Positions 18,311-28,321 of a stretch of DNA of 64,000 bases are shown one piece after another. The DNA comes from Yoonia sp. SS1-5 (GTDB lineage Bacteria; Pseudomonadota; Alphaproteobacteria; Rhodobacterales; Rhodobacteraceae). Within the stretch, counting starts at the first letter, position 1. Each line of letters opens with the position of its first letter. The translations under genes and the position numbers were made by a program. A model generated the notes under the pieces. That model was not told the DNA's origin and did no database searches. It saw only the letters and a program-made list of their open reading frames with translations. Where the stretch lies: positions 1,178,001 to 1,242,000 of the forward strand of contig NZ_CP151767.2 of the NCBI RefSeq assembly GCF_038443705.2, written 5' to 3'.

Positions 18311-19213
18311 ATGACCACCCAACCAACCCTTTCAAATTGGCTATCAATCCTGGCGCTGGGGCTGATCTGGGGCGGGACCTTTATGGTCGTTTCGGTTGCA
18401 CTTCGCGGCTACGGGCCTTTGACGGTGGCCTGCGCAAGAACCAGTTTGGGCGCGATTGCATTACTGTCATTGATGGGGGCGATGGGGCGCCCCCTGCCCC
18501 GGTTCACGGGGCGCATGGTCAAATATCTGCTGGTGATTGGCGTATTGAACACCGCCCTGCCCTTTGCGTTGCTCAGTTGGGGGCAACAATTTGTGCCCTC
18601 CGCCTTTGCAGGGATTTCCATGGCCGCCTTGCCGCTTTTTGTGCTGCCACTGGCGCATGTGTTCACGGATGAAAAGATGCGCGCGCGCAGTCTGATTGGC
18701 GTCGTGCTGGGGTTTGTCGGGGCCGTTGTGCTGATCGGGCCGGGTGTGTTGCGCATTGGATCGGGCATGGAACCGCTGGGCCAATTGGCCTGCATCGGCG
18801 CCGCCCTGTCCTACGCAATCTCCAGCATCATGACCCGACGCTGCCCACCGATTGATCCGATCGTCATGGCAGCCCTGTTGCTGCTGGTGGGCGCCATACC
18901 GCTGATCCCCGCCATGCTCTGGTTCGAAGGCATCCCACATGTGGCCGACCGCACGACATTGTCAGCCATTCTGTTCCTGGGCTTCGTGCCGACAGCGTTG
19001 GCGGCGTTGATCCGGGTCTACACGATCCGGTCTGCGGGGGCGGTATTCATGACACTCGTCAATTACCAGGTCCCTCTCTGGTCGATGATCTTCGGTGTCC
19101 TGATCCTGTCCGAAGCCTTGCCATTGCGGTTCTTTGTGGCCCTCGCCTTGATATTGCTGGGGCTGGCAATCAGCCAATGGGAAAGCCTGCGCCGGATTGT
19201 CCTCCAGCGGTGA
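18311..19213 (+). CDS. EamA/DMT superfamily transporter
   Basis: A 300-residue integral membrane protein with ten predicted helices built from two EamA repeats: the first from about residue 10 (LSILALGLIWGGTFMVVSVA), the second from about 150 (LGQLACIGAALSYAISSIMT). The end of each half carries the usual Pro/Gly-rich helix (LPLFVLPLAHVF; FMTLVNYQVPLWSMIFG). Members export amino acids, metabolites or drugs; the substrate cannot be assigned. Start ATG 18311. It converges with glmM, the stops being 6 nt apart. Confidence 0.9.
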   Translation: MTTQPTLSNWLSILALGLIWGGTFMVVSVALRGYGPLTVACARTSLGAIALLSLMGAMGRPLPRFTGRMVKYLLVIGVLNTALPFALLSWGQQFVPSAFAGISMAALPLFVLPLAHVFTDEKMRARSLIGVVLGFVGAVVLIGPGVLRIGSGMEPLGQLACIGAALSYAISSIMTRRCPPIDPIVMAALLLLVGAIPLIPAMLWFEGIPHVADRTTLSAILFLGFVPTALAALIRVYTIRSAGAVFMTLVNYQVPLWSMIFGVLILSEALPLRFFVALALILLGLAISQWESLRRIVLQR

Positions 19214-19219
19214 TGCGGG

Positions 19220-20563
19220 TCAGACGGCTGCCTCAACCTCGGCGACAATGTCATCCACCACATGCCCCAGCAATGCGTCATCCTCGCATTCAGCCATCAC
19301 GCGGATCAAAGGTTCGGTCCCTGATTTGCGGATCAGCAGACGCCCCTTGCCGGTCAGTTTCTCTTCGGCATCGGCGATCGACTTTTGCACGCCAGCTGCG
19401 TTCAACGGGTCCTGCCCTGTCGCAAAGCGGACGTTGCGCAACATTTGCGGGACGGTCTCGAACTGCCGCGCAAGGGTGCTGGCCTTGGCGCCCGTATCAA
19501 TCATCGCGGCCAGAAACTGCAGCCCTGCCAGCAACCCATCGCCGGTTGTGGCGTAATCGGTCATGACGATATGACCCGATTGCTCACCCCCAAGGTTGAA
19601 GCCATTGGCGCGCATTGCCTCGACAACGTAACGGTCCCCAACGGCGGTGCGTTCAAGATGCAATCCACGGGTCTGCAGATGACGTTCCAACCCCAGATTT
19701 GACATCACCGTCGCGACCAGCGTGTTCCCATTCAGGCGGTCATCATCCGCCCACCGCCCGGCCATCAGCGCCATGATCTGGTCGCCATCCGCGACCTGCC
19801 CTGTTTCATCCAGGATCATGACACGATCCGCGTCCCCATCCAGACAGATACCAACATCGGCACCCTCGCGCCGGATGACATCGGCCGCCAGCCCGGTATT
19901 GGTCGACCCGCAACCATCATTGATATTGAAACCGTCAGGTGAAACGCCGACTTCGATCACGGTTGCGCCCAGTTCCCACAACACGCCGGGGGCCACCTTG
20001 TAGCCCGCCCCATTGGCGCAGTCGATCACGACCTTCAGACCGTCCAACCGCATCCCTGCCGGGAACGTTGATTTGATCCGCTCGGCATAGCGGAACCGGC
20101 CATCGTCAATACGCCGGGCCCTGCCGATATTCTGCGCTTGTGCAGGCTCAATCGGCTGACCGATCAGCGTCTCGATCTCGGCTTCTGCCGCATCCGACAG
20201 TTTGAAACCGTCAGGACCAAAGAATTTGATGCCATTGTCGTGGTGCGGATTGTGGCTGGCGGAAATCATGATCCCAACATCCGCGCGCATCGAGGTTGTC
20301 AGCAGCCCCACGGCAGGGGTCGGAACCGGCCCCAGCAACAAGACGTTCATGCCGGTGCTGGTCAGACCTGCGGTCAGCGCGTTTTCGAACATGTATCCCG
20401 AAAGACGTGTATCCTTGCCGATCACGACCCGATGCCCGTTCGAGCCATCATTGCGAAAAAAGCGTCCGGCCGCCGCACCGATCTTGATGGCCATATCCGC
20501 TGTCATCGGATAGGTATTTGCCTTTCCGCGCACCCCGTCCGTGCCAAAGAGTTTACGTGTCAT
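19220..20563 (-). CDS. glmM: Phosphoglucosamine mutase
   Basis: Interconverts glucosamine-6-phosphate and glucosamine-1-phosphate for peptidoglycan and LPS precursors. 447 residues, normal length. The N-terminus [10 protein letters not shown] is diagnostic. The phosphoserine loop is [15 protein letters not shown] (Ser at about 103), the metal loop is LDGDADRV, the sugar-binding loop includes GGEQSGH and the phosphate-binding C-terminal loop is [14 protein letters not shown]. It is the last gene of folB-folP-glmM, its ATG overlapping the folP stop by 4 nt. Confidence 0.98.
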   Translation of the reverse strand: MTRKLFGTDGVRGKANTYPMTADMAIKIGAAAGRFFRNDGSNGHRVVIGKDTRLSGYMFENALTAGLTSTGMNVLLLGPVPTPAVGLLTTSMRADVGIMISASHNPHHDNGIKFFGPDGFKLSDAAEAEIETLIGQPIEPAQAQNIGRARRIDDGRFRYAERIKSTFPAGMRLDGLKVVIDCANGAGYKVAPGVLWELGATVIEVGVSPDGFNINDGCGSTNTGLAADVIRREGADVGICLDGDADRVMILDETGQVADGDQIMALMAGRWADDDRLNGNTLVATVMSNLGLERHLQTRGLHLERTAVGDRYVVEAMRANGFNLGGEQSGHIVMTDYATTGDGLLAGLQFLAAMIDTGAKASTLARQFETVPQMLRNVRFATGQDPLNAAGVQKSIADAEEKLTGKGRLLIRKSGTEPLIRVMAECEDDALLGHVVDDIVAEVEAAV

Positions 20564-21573
20564 GCCAGTGCAGCCCCCGTTATCGCCTGTTCCAGGTCAA
20601 ACGCCTGTTTTGTCGCAAATATATCGTGAACCCGCAGGATTTGCACCCCTTGCCGCAGACCATGCAATGCAACCGCGACAGAACCTGCCACCCGGTCGGT
20701 GGGATCCCGCCCGCCGCCAATCGTTCCGATAAAGCGCTTGCGCGAAGCCCCCAACAGGATCGGGCATCCTAGCCCGTGAAACAGCGATAGCCCCCGCAAT
20801 AGCGCCAGATTATGCGCAACGGTCTTGCCAAATCCGATCCCGGGATCAACCACAATCAGGTCCCGTTCAATCCCTTTGGAGATCGCGAAGGCGATGCGAT
20901 CCTCCAGAAAATCATAAACATCAAGCAGCACATTGTCATAAGTCGGGTCGGTCTGCATCGTGGCAGGTGCGCCCTGCGCATGCATCAGGCAGACCGGCAG
21001 GCCGCTTTGCGCAACGACATCCGCAAGATCGGGATCAAAGCTGAGTGCTGCGACATCGTTGATCATCGCCGCACCAGCGCTGACCGCCTGTGCTGCAACG
21101 GTAGATTTGCGGGTATCAATCGAGATGGGAATGTCCGCAGCACCGGTGATGCCAGCGATCACGGGGGCCGTTCGGGCAATTTCCTCTGCCGCGGGGACTT
21201 CATCCGCGCCCGGCCGGGTGCTTTCCCCGCCGATATCAATCAGCGTTGCGCCATCGCGGATCATGTCGCCCGCATGCCCGACCGCCAGGGCAGGATCCAG
21301 ATAGCGCCCGCCGTCAGAAAAGCTGTCAGGCGTCACATTCAGGATACCCATCAATTGCGGCGCATCCATCTGCAATCCGGCAATCGGCCCCCTGGGCGTC
21401 GTAAGCCGTTCCAGCGCATCTGACGGAATATTGGACGCCGCGATCATCCGCTGGGCGGCCCCGCGTTGATGCACGGCCACATCCCGAAACCAACCCCAGC
21501 CCCCGGCGAGGGTTAGGGCGTCGGCAGGCCGATCCGGGCCAGATTGCACAATCGGCCGAAAATAGGTTTTCAT
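20560..21573 (-). CDS. folP: Dihydropteroate synthase
   Basis: Joins p-aminobenzoate to dihydropterin pyrophosphate in folate synthesis; the target of sulfonamides. 337 residues. The signature [15 protein letters not shown] and the second motif [13 protein letters not shown] are intact, followed by the conserved [17 protein letters not shown] and [10 protein letters not shown] elements. The N-terminal ~70 residues before MGILNVTP are longer than in the E. coli enzyme; a longer N-terminal region is expected in this lineage. ATGA overlaps tie it to folB upstream and glmM downstream. Confidence 0.97.
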   Translation of the reverse strand: MKTYFRPIVQSGPDRPADALTLAGGWGWFRDVAVHQRGAAQRMIAASNIPSDALERLTTPRGPIAGLQMDAPQLMGILNVTPDSFSDGGRYLDPALAVGHAGDMIRDGATLIDIGGESTRPGADEVPAAEEIARTAPVIAGITGAADIPISIDTRKSTVAAQAVSAGAAMINDVAALSFDPDLADVVAQSGLPVCLMHAQGAPATMQTDPTYDNVLLDVYDFLEDRIAFAISKGIERDLIVVDPGIGFGKTVAHNLALLRGLSLFHGLGCPILLGASRKRFIGTIGGGRDPTDRVAGSVAVALHGLRQGVQILRVHDIFATKQAFDLEQAITGAALA

Positions 21574-22490
21574 CGCAGGTTCCGCGCGCTTTGGTCCAAC
21601 ACCCGCACGGGTACATCTGTCTGCGGTGCCTCGGCCCCGACAACAACAAGCTCCGTCGCGCTCAACTCGGCTGCAAACCAGGCCACAAGCGCGGCCGCGT
21701 CCCGCGGGCTGGCGGATGGGCCATCAACCGCATCAAGAACGATCTTCGAGGGCGCCCAGATGCAGAGTTGGCCGTTTTTCATCGCCCAGTCCAGCTCTGT
21801 CCGGGTGCCAACAACCTTGCAGCGCGGATCCCGGGCGGCCAGCGTCCAGGCATTTTGCTCGATCGCCAACAGATCAATCCGGCGCTGCGCCAAGGCATGC
21901 GCGGCCTGCGGAGCGGCGACATCTGCGGCCCCCACGCAGATGATGGCCGGGGTATCCATCTGGGACAACTGATCAACCCATTCCGTCAGATGGGGGGATG
22001 CAATCGCTTCATTTGACAGGAAAACAACACATGGATGGGGGTCAGCCACGTGATCCTGTGCCTGTCCGCCCGCGCCATCCTTGGTGCGGACAATCTCTAC
22101 CCCAAGCGCAAACGGACCGCGATCCAGCTTTTCCACCCGCACAAAGACCCGCTCTGCCTGTGGTTCCAGCAAGATACGTTCGGCCACACGGGCGGCGAGT
22201 GTTTCAAGCAGGTTGATCCGCTCGGCGTCCAGCTCGATCCCGATGGCCTCAGTCACCTTGTCATAGGACAATATCCGGTCGACATCATCATCAATCGGAC
22301 CTGTCAGCGGCGAAACCTCGACCACAATGTTAAAGCGCACCCGCTGCAACGTGCCACGTTCTTGCTGAAAGGCGCCGATCTCTACTTCGACAACGTAGTC
22401 GCGCACGGAAATCCGGTCACAGGGTATATCACTGCTGGCCTCTGCCCGCGCACTTGGATGGGCAAAGGCAAGGCGGATATCGTCAGTCAT
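21570..22490 (-). CDS. folB: Dihydroneopterin aldolase with a C-terminal extension domain
   Basis: A 306-residue protein. Residues about 24-140 form the FolB fold: the start DRISVRDYVVEVEIGAFQQE, the catalytic-region YDKVTEAIG, then NLLETLAARVAERIL and RVFVRVEKLDRG. This releases glycolaldehyde from dihydroneopterin in folate synthesis. Typical FolB is about 120 residues. The remaining ~160 residues (HPCVVFLSNEAIASPHLTEW to the C-terminus) show alternating strands and helices like a Rossmann-type domain, but I recognise no catalytic motif. First gene of the folB-folP-glmM operon. Confidence 0.88.
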   Translation of the reverse strand: MTDDIRLAFAHPSARAEASSDIPCDRISVRDYVVEVEIGAFQQERGTLQRVRFNIVVEVSPLTGPIDDDVDRILSYDKVTEAIGIELDAERINLLETLAARVAERILLEPQAERVFVRVEKLDRGPFALGVEIVRTKDGAGGQAQDHVADPHPCVVFLSNEAIASPHLTEWVDQLSQMDTPAIICVGAADVAAPQAAHALAQRRIDLLAIEQNAWTLAARDPRCKVVGTRTELDWAMKNGQLCIWAPSKIVLDAVDGPSASPRDAAALVAWFAAELSATELVVVGAEAPQTDVPVRVLDQSARNLR

Positions 22491-22586
22491 GATCCGGTCC
22501 CGTGACGGTTATCAATGCCCGCTCGATACATCCGCACAGGCAGGTGGACAAGGCCGCAGCGCGACCCCTGCCCCGCCAGACGCGAC

Positions 22587-23258
22587 CTAGTTGGATGCGG
22601 TGCGCGTCGGCTTGCGATAAAAGTAATGCGATCCGATAGATGCGGTCCGGGGATATACCCGCGCCCATGACGGATTAACCGCCTTGGTATGGTAATGGGT
22701 CGCACCATCCGTCAGGTCACGTGGCGCGCCGTCAATCAGCATACGGGCCACTTTGCCGACCCGTTCCCACGCGCGGGGCTCGGCAATGGTTTCGGCCAGA
22801 CCGTCACAGGTATAGGTGAACTGGCAGGCATATTTCCGGCCGGTACCCTGATTGATCACGCTGCAGAGCGTATCAGGGAAAATCCGGCTATCGACGCGGT
22901 TCAGGATAACCTCACCCACGGCAAACATACCGCGCACGGTCTCACCACGTGCTTCGAAATAGAGCGCCTCGGCCAGGCAACGCCATTGATCGCCGCCACG
23001 TGCGGCAGGCTGTTTGGCCAGAAAGGCGCGATCATAGGTCACGCCGCGCGGGCTTGTGGCAACACCACGCTCGGGCGCTGGCGGCACGTTGGTCAACGCA
23101 GCCAGCCGGCGATCAGGCACAACCGCCAAAGCCTGGCGTTCTTGTCCCAACAGGGCGCTCAACCGGCTTGCCAAAAGTTCATCGGCAGCTGCGTTGGACG
23201 CAAAAAAAGATGCAAGCGCCACAGCGAAAGTGGCGCGCAAGGCCGTCTTAAAGTTCAT
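22587..23258 (-). CDS. SleB-type cell wall hydrolase, secreted
   Basis: A 223-residue protein. ATG 23258 gives a clear signal peptide (MNFKTALRATFAVALASFF, Ala-rich cleavage region ASNAAADE). The C-terminal ~120 residues form the Hydrolase_2 domain: CLAEALYFEARGE, which contains the catalytic Glu, then GEVILNRVDS, the CSVINQG motif and GATHYHTKAVNPSW. The family includes the spore-cortex lytic enzyme SleB; in non-sporulating alphaproteobacteria it probably remodels periplasmic peptidoglycan. It lies 96 nt upstream of folB on the same strand with no visible coupling. Confidence 0.9.
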   Translation of the reverse strand: MNFKTALRATFAVALASFFASNAAADELLASRLSALLGQERQALAVVPDRRLAALTNVPPAPERGVATSPRGVTYDRAFLAKQPAARGGDQWRCLAEALYFEARGETVRGMFAVGEVILNRVDSRIFPDTLCSVINQGTGRKYACQFTYTCDGLAETIAEPRAWERVGKVARMLIDGAPRDLTDGATHYHTKAVNPSWARVYPRTASIGSHYFYRKPTRTASN

Positions 23259-23444
23259 TTGTCCCACCCAGGAAACAACGCAGGAATGCCCCTGCGCAGG
23301 CGCCGGTGTCTTAGGCGAAGTTGACCCAAACGTCCACCCCGCCCACAGGACTGTCATATCTGGCGCAACAACGGCTGGCTAAGCTGCGGGGATTGTTACG
23401 GTATCTCGCGCGGTGTGACACATTCTTGCCACAATCAGCCGAAT

Positions 23445-25997
23445 TCAGCGGCGTTCAAAACCCTCACGCAGCGCCAATTGCGCCGCGGTGAGTCGCGCCA
23501 CAGGGACGCGGAAAGGCGAACAAGAGACATAGTCGAACCCATGCTCGCGGCAGAATTCAATCGCAACCCGGCTACCGCCATGTTCGCCGCAAATCGAAAT
23601 GATCACATCCTTGCGGCCCTGTCGGCCACGTTCGGCCCCAAGGGCCACCAATTCGCCAACACCATCCACATCAAATGTATGAAACGGGTCTTCTGCATAG
23701 ACGCCCTGCTGCACATAGGCAGACATGAACCGCCCCGCATCATCGCGGGACAACCCATATGTCATCTGGGTCAAGTCATTGGTACCGAAAGATAAAAACT
23801 GCGCATGCGCGGCAATATCATGCGCCCGCAGGGCCGCACGTGGGGTTTCGACCATCACACCCAAGCGGTATGTGAACCGGCTTTTTGTCTCGGCCATCAC
23901 CGCATTGGCAACGCCGTCAACACGGGCTTTGACAAGCTCAACCTCGCGCATGGCGCTGACGAGGGGCACCATGATTTCAACCACAACGTCGATCCCCTTG
24001 GCCCGGACGGCGGCCAGGGCTTCGAAAATGGCCCGGGCCTGCATGTCGTAGATTTCGGGGATCGCGATTCCCAGGCGCACGCCGCGCATACCCAGCATGG
24101 GGTTATACTCGCGCAAGGCATTTACGCGGGCTGTGACCTCGGACAGCGGTTCGGCCAGCTGGGCGGCCAGATCGCGCAGCCCGGCCTTATCGGATGGCAG
24201 GAATTCATGCAGGGGCGGGTCGAAAAGTCGCACGCAGACAGGCTGCCCTTCCATGATCTCGAACAGGGCCCGAAAATCAGCCCGCTGCATCGGCAGAAGA
24301 CGATCCAGCACAGCAGCCCTGTCATCGCCACCCTCGGCGAAAATCATCTCGCGCATAACGCCAAGCCTGTCGCCCTCAAAAAACATATGTTCGGTGCGGC
24401 ACAAGCCGATGCCCTCGGCGGCAAAATTGCGGGCGGTCTGGGCGTCGGCAGGCGTGTCTGCATTTGCACGCACACCAATGTCGCGCGCATCATCTGCCCA
24501 TTCCAGCAGCGTGCGAAAGGCATCGTCCAATGCAGCCTCGCGCATAGGCGGCTCGCCCACCAATATCTGCCCTGTTGTTCCATCAACCGTGATCACATCG
24601 CCCACGGAAAATATGCGCCCGTCCGGGGCGGTGATCTGCCCGGCCTTGCGATCAATGACCAGATCGGATGCGCCGACGACACACGGCACGCCCAGACCAC
24701 GGCCGATCACGGCGGCATGACTGGTGACCCCGCCACGCATGGTCAAGACCGCCTGTGCGGCATGCATACCGCGAATATCTTCGGGAGTCGTTTCGCGGCG
24801 GACCAGAACGCAGGCCTCTCCACGGGCGGCGCTGGCCTGCGCCTCGGCAGCGGTCAAGACGATCCGGCCCGCTGCAGCACCGGGGCTTGCGGCAATGCCG
24901 CGCACGATCAGATCACGGGCGGCGCTGGGATCAATCTGGCGGTGCAACAATTCCGACAGGGCCGCGGGTTCGACCCGCATCACGGCCTCTTCACGCGGGA
25001 TGATTTGATCCTGCGCGAGTGCTACGGCAATCTGAACCGACGCGCGCGAGGATCGCTGAATGCGCACCGCATCAAGAATATGCAGCGCGCCATTTTCCAA
25101 TGTGAACTCGACCTGCATTTCCTCGCGCAGTTTGCGGCGGCACAGATCGCCACAGGCGACCAGTTCGGCAAAAACGGCGGGATAGGTCTCTTCCAGCGAC
25201 GCGCCGCGGCTGTCCTTGGTCAGATAGATCGCGTCCTTCTGGGCGCGCAATGCCTCGCGGCCCTGACTTTGCCGCAGATAACGCCCGGTGATTTGCGGCA
25301 GTCCAGTCACGCTATCGGCGTATTGGATCACGCCCGATCCGCATTCGCCCACGCCAACGCCCATGGCCATCGCCTGCACAACCAGGCCCAGCCCCGCATC
25401 TTTGGGGGCGCCTTTCGCCTCGCGCAGCAGCCGGGCAGTTGTTCCGTCCCATGCCCGTGCCATGGATCGCAGCACATCGCCCAGCTGCTTGGCCGGGTCC
25501 TGCGGGAAGGGTTCGTCGGTTTCAACCTCGTAGGTTTCGCGCATCGCCTTCAGGCTGGCGGCGTCGGGCGTATCGGGCAGATAGAATTCGTCCGGGTCCA
25601 GCCGGGCGACATGGACCGCATAGGCCTGAATAAACCGCAGATAGATCGTCGTTGCGGCAGCCTCGCCAATCTGGTCGATCATTTCGGCGTGCCGGGCATC
25701 ATTCATGCCGATATTCAGGATCGCGCCCGGGCCGCCCCAATCCGGGTCCTGACTAGAGGGGCGCACGGATAAAAGCTGCTTTTGATCAAAAGGGGCCATG
25801 ACCTTGGCCATATCCGGCAAATGGCCACGGGCAATATCGCGGACCGTATCAAATGACAGCGCGATTGTGGTTGGCACAGGCAATTCCAGCCGCACCAACC
25901 GCTGCAGGCACTTGGCCCGCCCACCATAGACGGCGGCGGTCATTTGTGCGGTCGGCGTGATCCGGACCAAAGGTAGATATCGCGTCTGTTGCTGCAC
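23445..25997 (-). CDS. Pyruvate phosphate dikinase-like enzyme with divergent ATP-grasp domain
   Basis: An 850-residue three-domain protein. The phosphohistidine domain (GGVTSHAAVIGRGLG) and the PEP/pyruvate barrel are complete: CRTEHMFF, VRLFDPPLHEFLP, MVETPRA, FGTNDLTQMTYGLSRDD and the catalytic Cys in ICGEHGG. The N-terminal nucleotide domain is unusual: GGRAKCLQRL replaces the GGKGANLAEM-type loop, VRPSSQDPDWGGPG replaces VRSGA...MPGMMD, and the usual SGTGVAFTRNPSTGE segment is eroded to CGSGVIQYADSVTGLP. It may be a PPDK paralogue with altered phosphate donor or a regulator-like enzyme. The start is a GTG with a weak ribosome binding site. Confidence 0.82.
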   Translation of the reverse strand: MQQQTRYLPLVRITPTAQMTAAVYGGRAKCLQRLVRLELPVPTTIALSFDTVRDIARGHLPDMAKVMAPFDQKQLLSVRPSSQDPDWGGPGAILNIGMNDARHAEMIDQIGEAAATTIYLRFIQAYAVHVARLDPDEFYLPDTPDAASLKAMRETYEVETDEPFPQDPAKQLGDVLRSMARAWDGTTARLLREAKGAPKDAGLGLVVQAMAMGVGVGECGSGVIQYADSVTGLPQITGRYLRQSQGREALRAQKDAIYLTKDSRGASLEETYPAVFAELVACGDLCRRKLREEMQVEFTLENGALHILDAVRIQRSSRASVQIAVALAQDQIIPREEAVMRVEPAALSELLHRQIDPSAARDLIVRGIAASPGAAAGRIVLTAAEAQASAARGEACVLVRRETTPEDIRGMHAAQAVLTMRGGVTSHAAVIGRGLGVPCVVGASDLVIDRKAGQITAPDGRIFSVGDVITVDGTTGQILVGEPPMREAALDDAFRTLLEWADDARDIGVRANADTPADAQTARNFAAEGIGLCRTEHMFFEGDRLGVMREMIFAEGGDDRAAVLDRLLPMQRADFRALFEIMEGQPVCVRLFDPPLHEFLPSDKAGLRDLAAQLAEPLSEVTARVNALREYNPMLGMRGVRLGIAIPEIYDMQARAIFEALAAVRAKGIDVVVEIMVPLVSAMREVELVKARVDGVANAVMAETKSRFTYRLGVMVETPRAALRAHDIAAHAQFLSFGTNDLTQMTYGLSRDDAGRFMSAYVQQGVYAEDPFHTFDVDGVGELVALGAERGRQGRKDVIISICGEHGGSRVAIEFCREHGFDYVSCSPFRVPVARLTAAQLALREGFERR

Positions 25998-26074
25998 TGC
26001 GGCGCTTTCTTTGCTGTTTGTGCAGCATAGGCCAGAAAACCGCCATCTGTATACAAAAGTTTACAGTTTTATGA

Positions 26075-28321
26075 CTAACCTTCAATTTTCGTCAGGTCGG
26101 CGACGCTTTGACAAATATTTCTGATGCGAGACAATAGGTTAAGCCTGTTTCGGCGCAGCAGCGCACTATCGGCGTTTACTTGCACATCGGTGAAAAATTG
26201 GTCAATTGGCCCGCGAAGTGCTGCCATGGCGGTCATCGCCGTGCTGAAATCCTCTGCCTTCATCGCCGGTCCGATCTTTGCATCTGCAGCATCGAGTGCC
26301 GCGAAAAGCGCCTTTTCGGCGGGCTCTTCGGCATATTTGATGTCGGCCCCGTATGAGTATTCAACCCCATCCGCCGCTTCGGCCTGCGTCAGGATGTTGT
26401 TGGCCCGTTTGAACCCCTGGATCAGGTTTTCGCCGTCATCCGTGGCGAGGGTCGCCGCCAGCGCCTCGGCCCGTTTGACGAGCAAGGTCAGATCGTCATT
26501 GCCGGGCATCGCGATGCAGGCGTCGATGATATCGTGACGGATGCCTTTGTCTTTGAGGAAGACTTTCAGACGGTCGTGGAAGAAGGAGAGGAGGTGGGCA
26601 CTCGGATGCTGGACGTCGGACCAGTCAATATCGAGGTCGATCAAACTCGTATTGACGCGGCCTGCAGCCTTTCTGGCTTGGTAGACCTCCCAATAGACTT
26701 TGTCGGCTTCATTCGGAGATACGCCTAGCCATCGGGCAGCCGCAGCTTTTGCATCAAGTTCGTCTTTTTCAATTTCCCAACGGAGTGCGGCATCAAATGG
26801 CTCATAGCCGATCAGGATGAGATCGCTTAGTTTAATGCTCAAATCGTTAGAAAGTACCAGACGGATAGCGCCCAATGCTGCTCTCCTAAGGGCAAACGGG
26901 TCCTTGCTTCCGGTAGGTTTCTCATCAATCCACCAAAAACCGGTCAGCGTGTCGATCTTGTCGGCCAGTGCCACGGCCACAGAAACAGGTGCCGTTGGTA
27001 CATCATCCGACGGCCCCAGCGGCGAATAGTGTTCCTCGCAGGCCGCGGCGACCTCGGCAGGCAGCCCTGCGGCCTTTGCATAGTACCGGCCCATCAGCCC
27101 TTGCAATTCGGGAAATTCATAGACCATTTCGGATGACAGATCGGCCTTGGCAACCTTCGCTGCCTTCTCTGCCAGATCAGGATCAGCGCCCACGCTCGGC
27201 GCAATCTCGCGCGCGAGTTCGGCAATCCGTTCAATCCGGTCTTTCTGACTGCCCAGCTTATTGTGGAAGGTCACATTGCCAAGGCTGTCCAACCAAGGCT
27301 GCATCCCTGCCTTGGCCACGCGCAGATCATTCTCCCAAAAGAACTTGGCGTCGGCCAACCTGGCCGACAGCACCTTTTGGTTCCCCGCCAGAATGGTCGC
27401 CCCGTTATCCGCCGTTTCCATATTGGCCACGGTGACAAAGCGTTCGATGCGGCCCGTCTTGGGATTGCGGACGGAAAAGAACTTCTGATGCTCTTTCATG
27501 GATGTCTGCAGCACCTCTGGCGGCAGTTCCAGAAAAGCGTCGTCAATCTTGCCCATCAGAACAACCGGCCATTCGACCAGCCCGGCAACCTCGGCCAGCA
27601 AACCGCGATCCTCGACCACCTCCAGCCCTTGGGCAAAGGCCTGATTTGTCGCCTCCTGCCAGATCAGTTCGGCCCGTTCATCGGCGCGCAAGATCACGTT
27701 CGCCCGTTTTAACTTTGCCTCGTAATCATCAAAAGAGGTGACAGAAAATGCATCCGGCGCCATGAACCGATGCCCGCGCGTGCCATTCCCGGCTGCGATC
27801 CCGTCAATATCAAGCGGCACGGTTACAGACCCGCTTTCATCACTCAGGATGCACAGAATGGAATGCAGCGGGCGCACCCATTTCAGGCCGCCTGCGCCCC
27901 AGCGCATGGATTTTGGCCAGGGGAAATTGCGGATCGTCTTTTCCAGCACCTCGGCAATGATGTCGGCGGCCATCCGCCCCGGCTTTTCGATCACGGCGAA
28001 ATAGACCTGACCTTTTTTGTCGTCGCGTATCTCAAGATCTTCGCGGGCGACGCCTGCGCCGCGCAGAAATCCATCAATCGCCTTGTCAGGGGCGCCCACC
28101 TTGGGACCCTTGCGTTCCTCGCGCACAGGTTTGCTTTCGGCCAGCAGCCCATCCAGTGCCAGCGTCAACCGGCGGGGCGTGGCAAAAGCGGCAGCACCTG
28201 CATAGGTCAGTCCGGCCTCGACCAGCCCGTCCGTGACCAGCTTTTGCAGGTCCTCAGCCGCGCGTTTTTGCATCCGGGCGGGGATTTCCTCGGAAAAGAG
28301 TTCAATCAGAAGATCAGGCAT
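26075..28321 (-). CDS. glyS: Glycyl-tRNA synthetase beta subunit
   Basis: Beta chain of the bacterial alpha2beta2 glycyl-tRNA synthetase, responsible for tRNA recognition. 748 residues. The N-terminus MPDLLIELFSEEIPARM is characteristic, as are FATPRRLTLALDGL, KSMRWGAGGLKWVRPLHSIL and the C-terminal anticodon-binding region ending RNRLNLLSRIRNICQSVADL. The ATG at 28321 shares a base with the TGA of the preceding gene (TGATG). The glyQ - small membrane protein - glyS order places three genes in one coupled operon. Confidence 0.98.
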   Translation of the reverse strand: MPDLLIELFSEEIPARMQKRAAEDLQKLVTDGLVEAGLTYAGAAAFATPRRLTLALDGLLAESKPVREERKGPKVGAPDKAIDGFLRGAGVAREDLEIRDDKKGQVYFAVIEKPGRMAADIIAEVLEKTIRNFPWPKSMRWGAGGLKWVRPLHSILCILSDESGSVTVPLDIDGIAAGNGTRGHRFMAPDAFSVTSFDDYEAKLKRANVILRADERAELIWQEATNQAFAQGLEVVEDRGLLAEVAGLVEWPVVLMGKIDDAFLELPPEVLQTSMKEHQKFFSVRNPKTGRIERFVTVANMETADNGATILAGNQKVLSARLADAKFFWENDLRVAKAGMQPWLDSLGNVTFHNKLGSQKDRIERIAELAREIAPSVGADPDLAEKAAKVAKADLSSEMVYEFPELQGLMGRYYAKAAGLPAEVAAACEEHYSPLGPSDDVPTAPVSVAVALADKIDTLTGFWWIDEKPTGSKDPFALRRAALGAIRLVLSNDLSIKLSDLILIGYEPFDAALRWEIEKDELDAKAAAARWLGVSPNEADKVYWEVYQARKAAGRVNTSLIDLDIDWSDVQHPSAHLLSFFHDRLKVFLKDKGIRHDIIDACIAMPGNDDLTLLVKRAEALAATLATDDGENLIQGFKRANNILTQAEAADGVEYSYGADIKYAEEPAEKALFAALDAADAKIGPAMKAEDFSTAMTAMAALRGPIDQFFTDVQVNADSALLRRNRLNLLSRIRNICQSVADLTKIEG

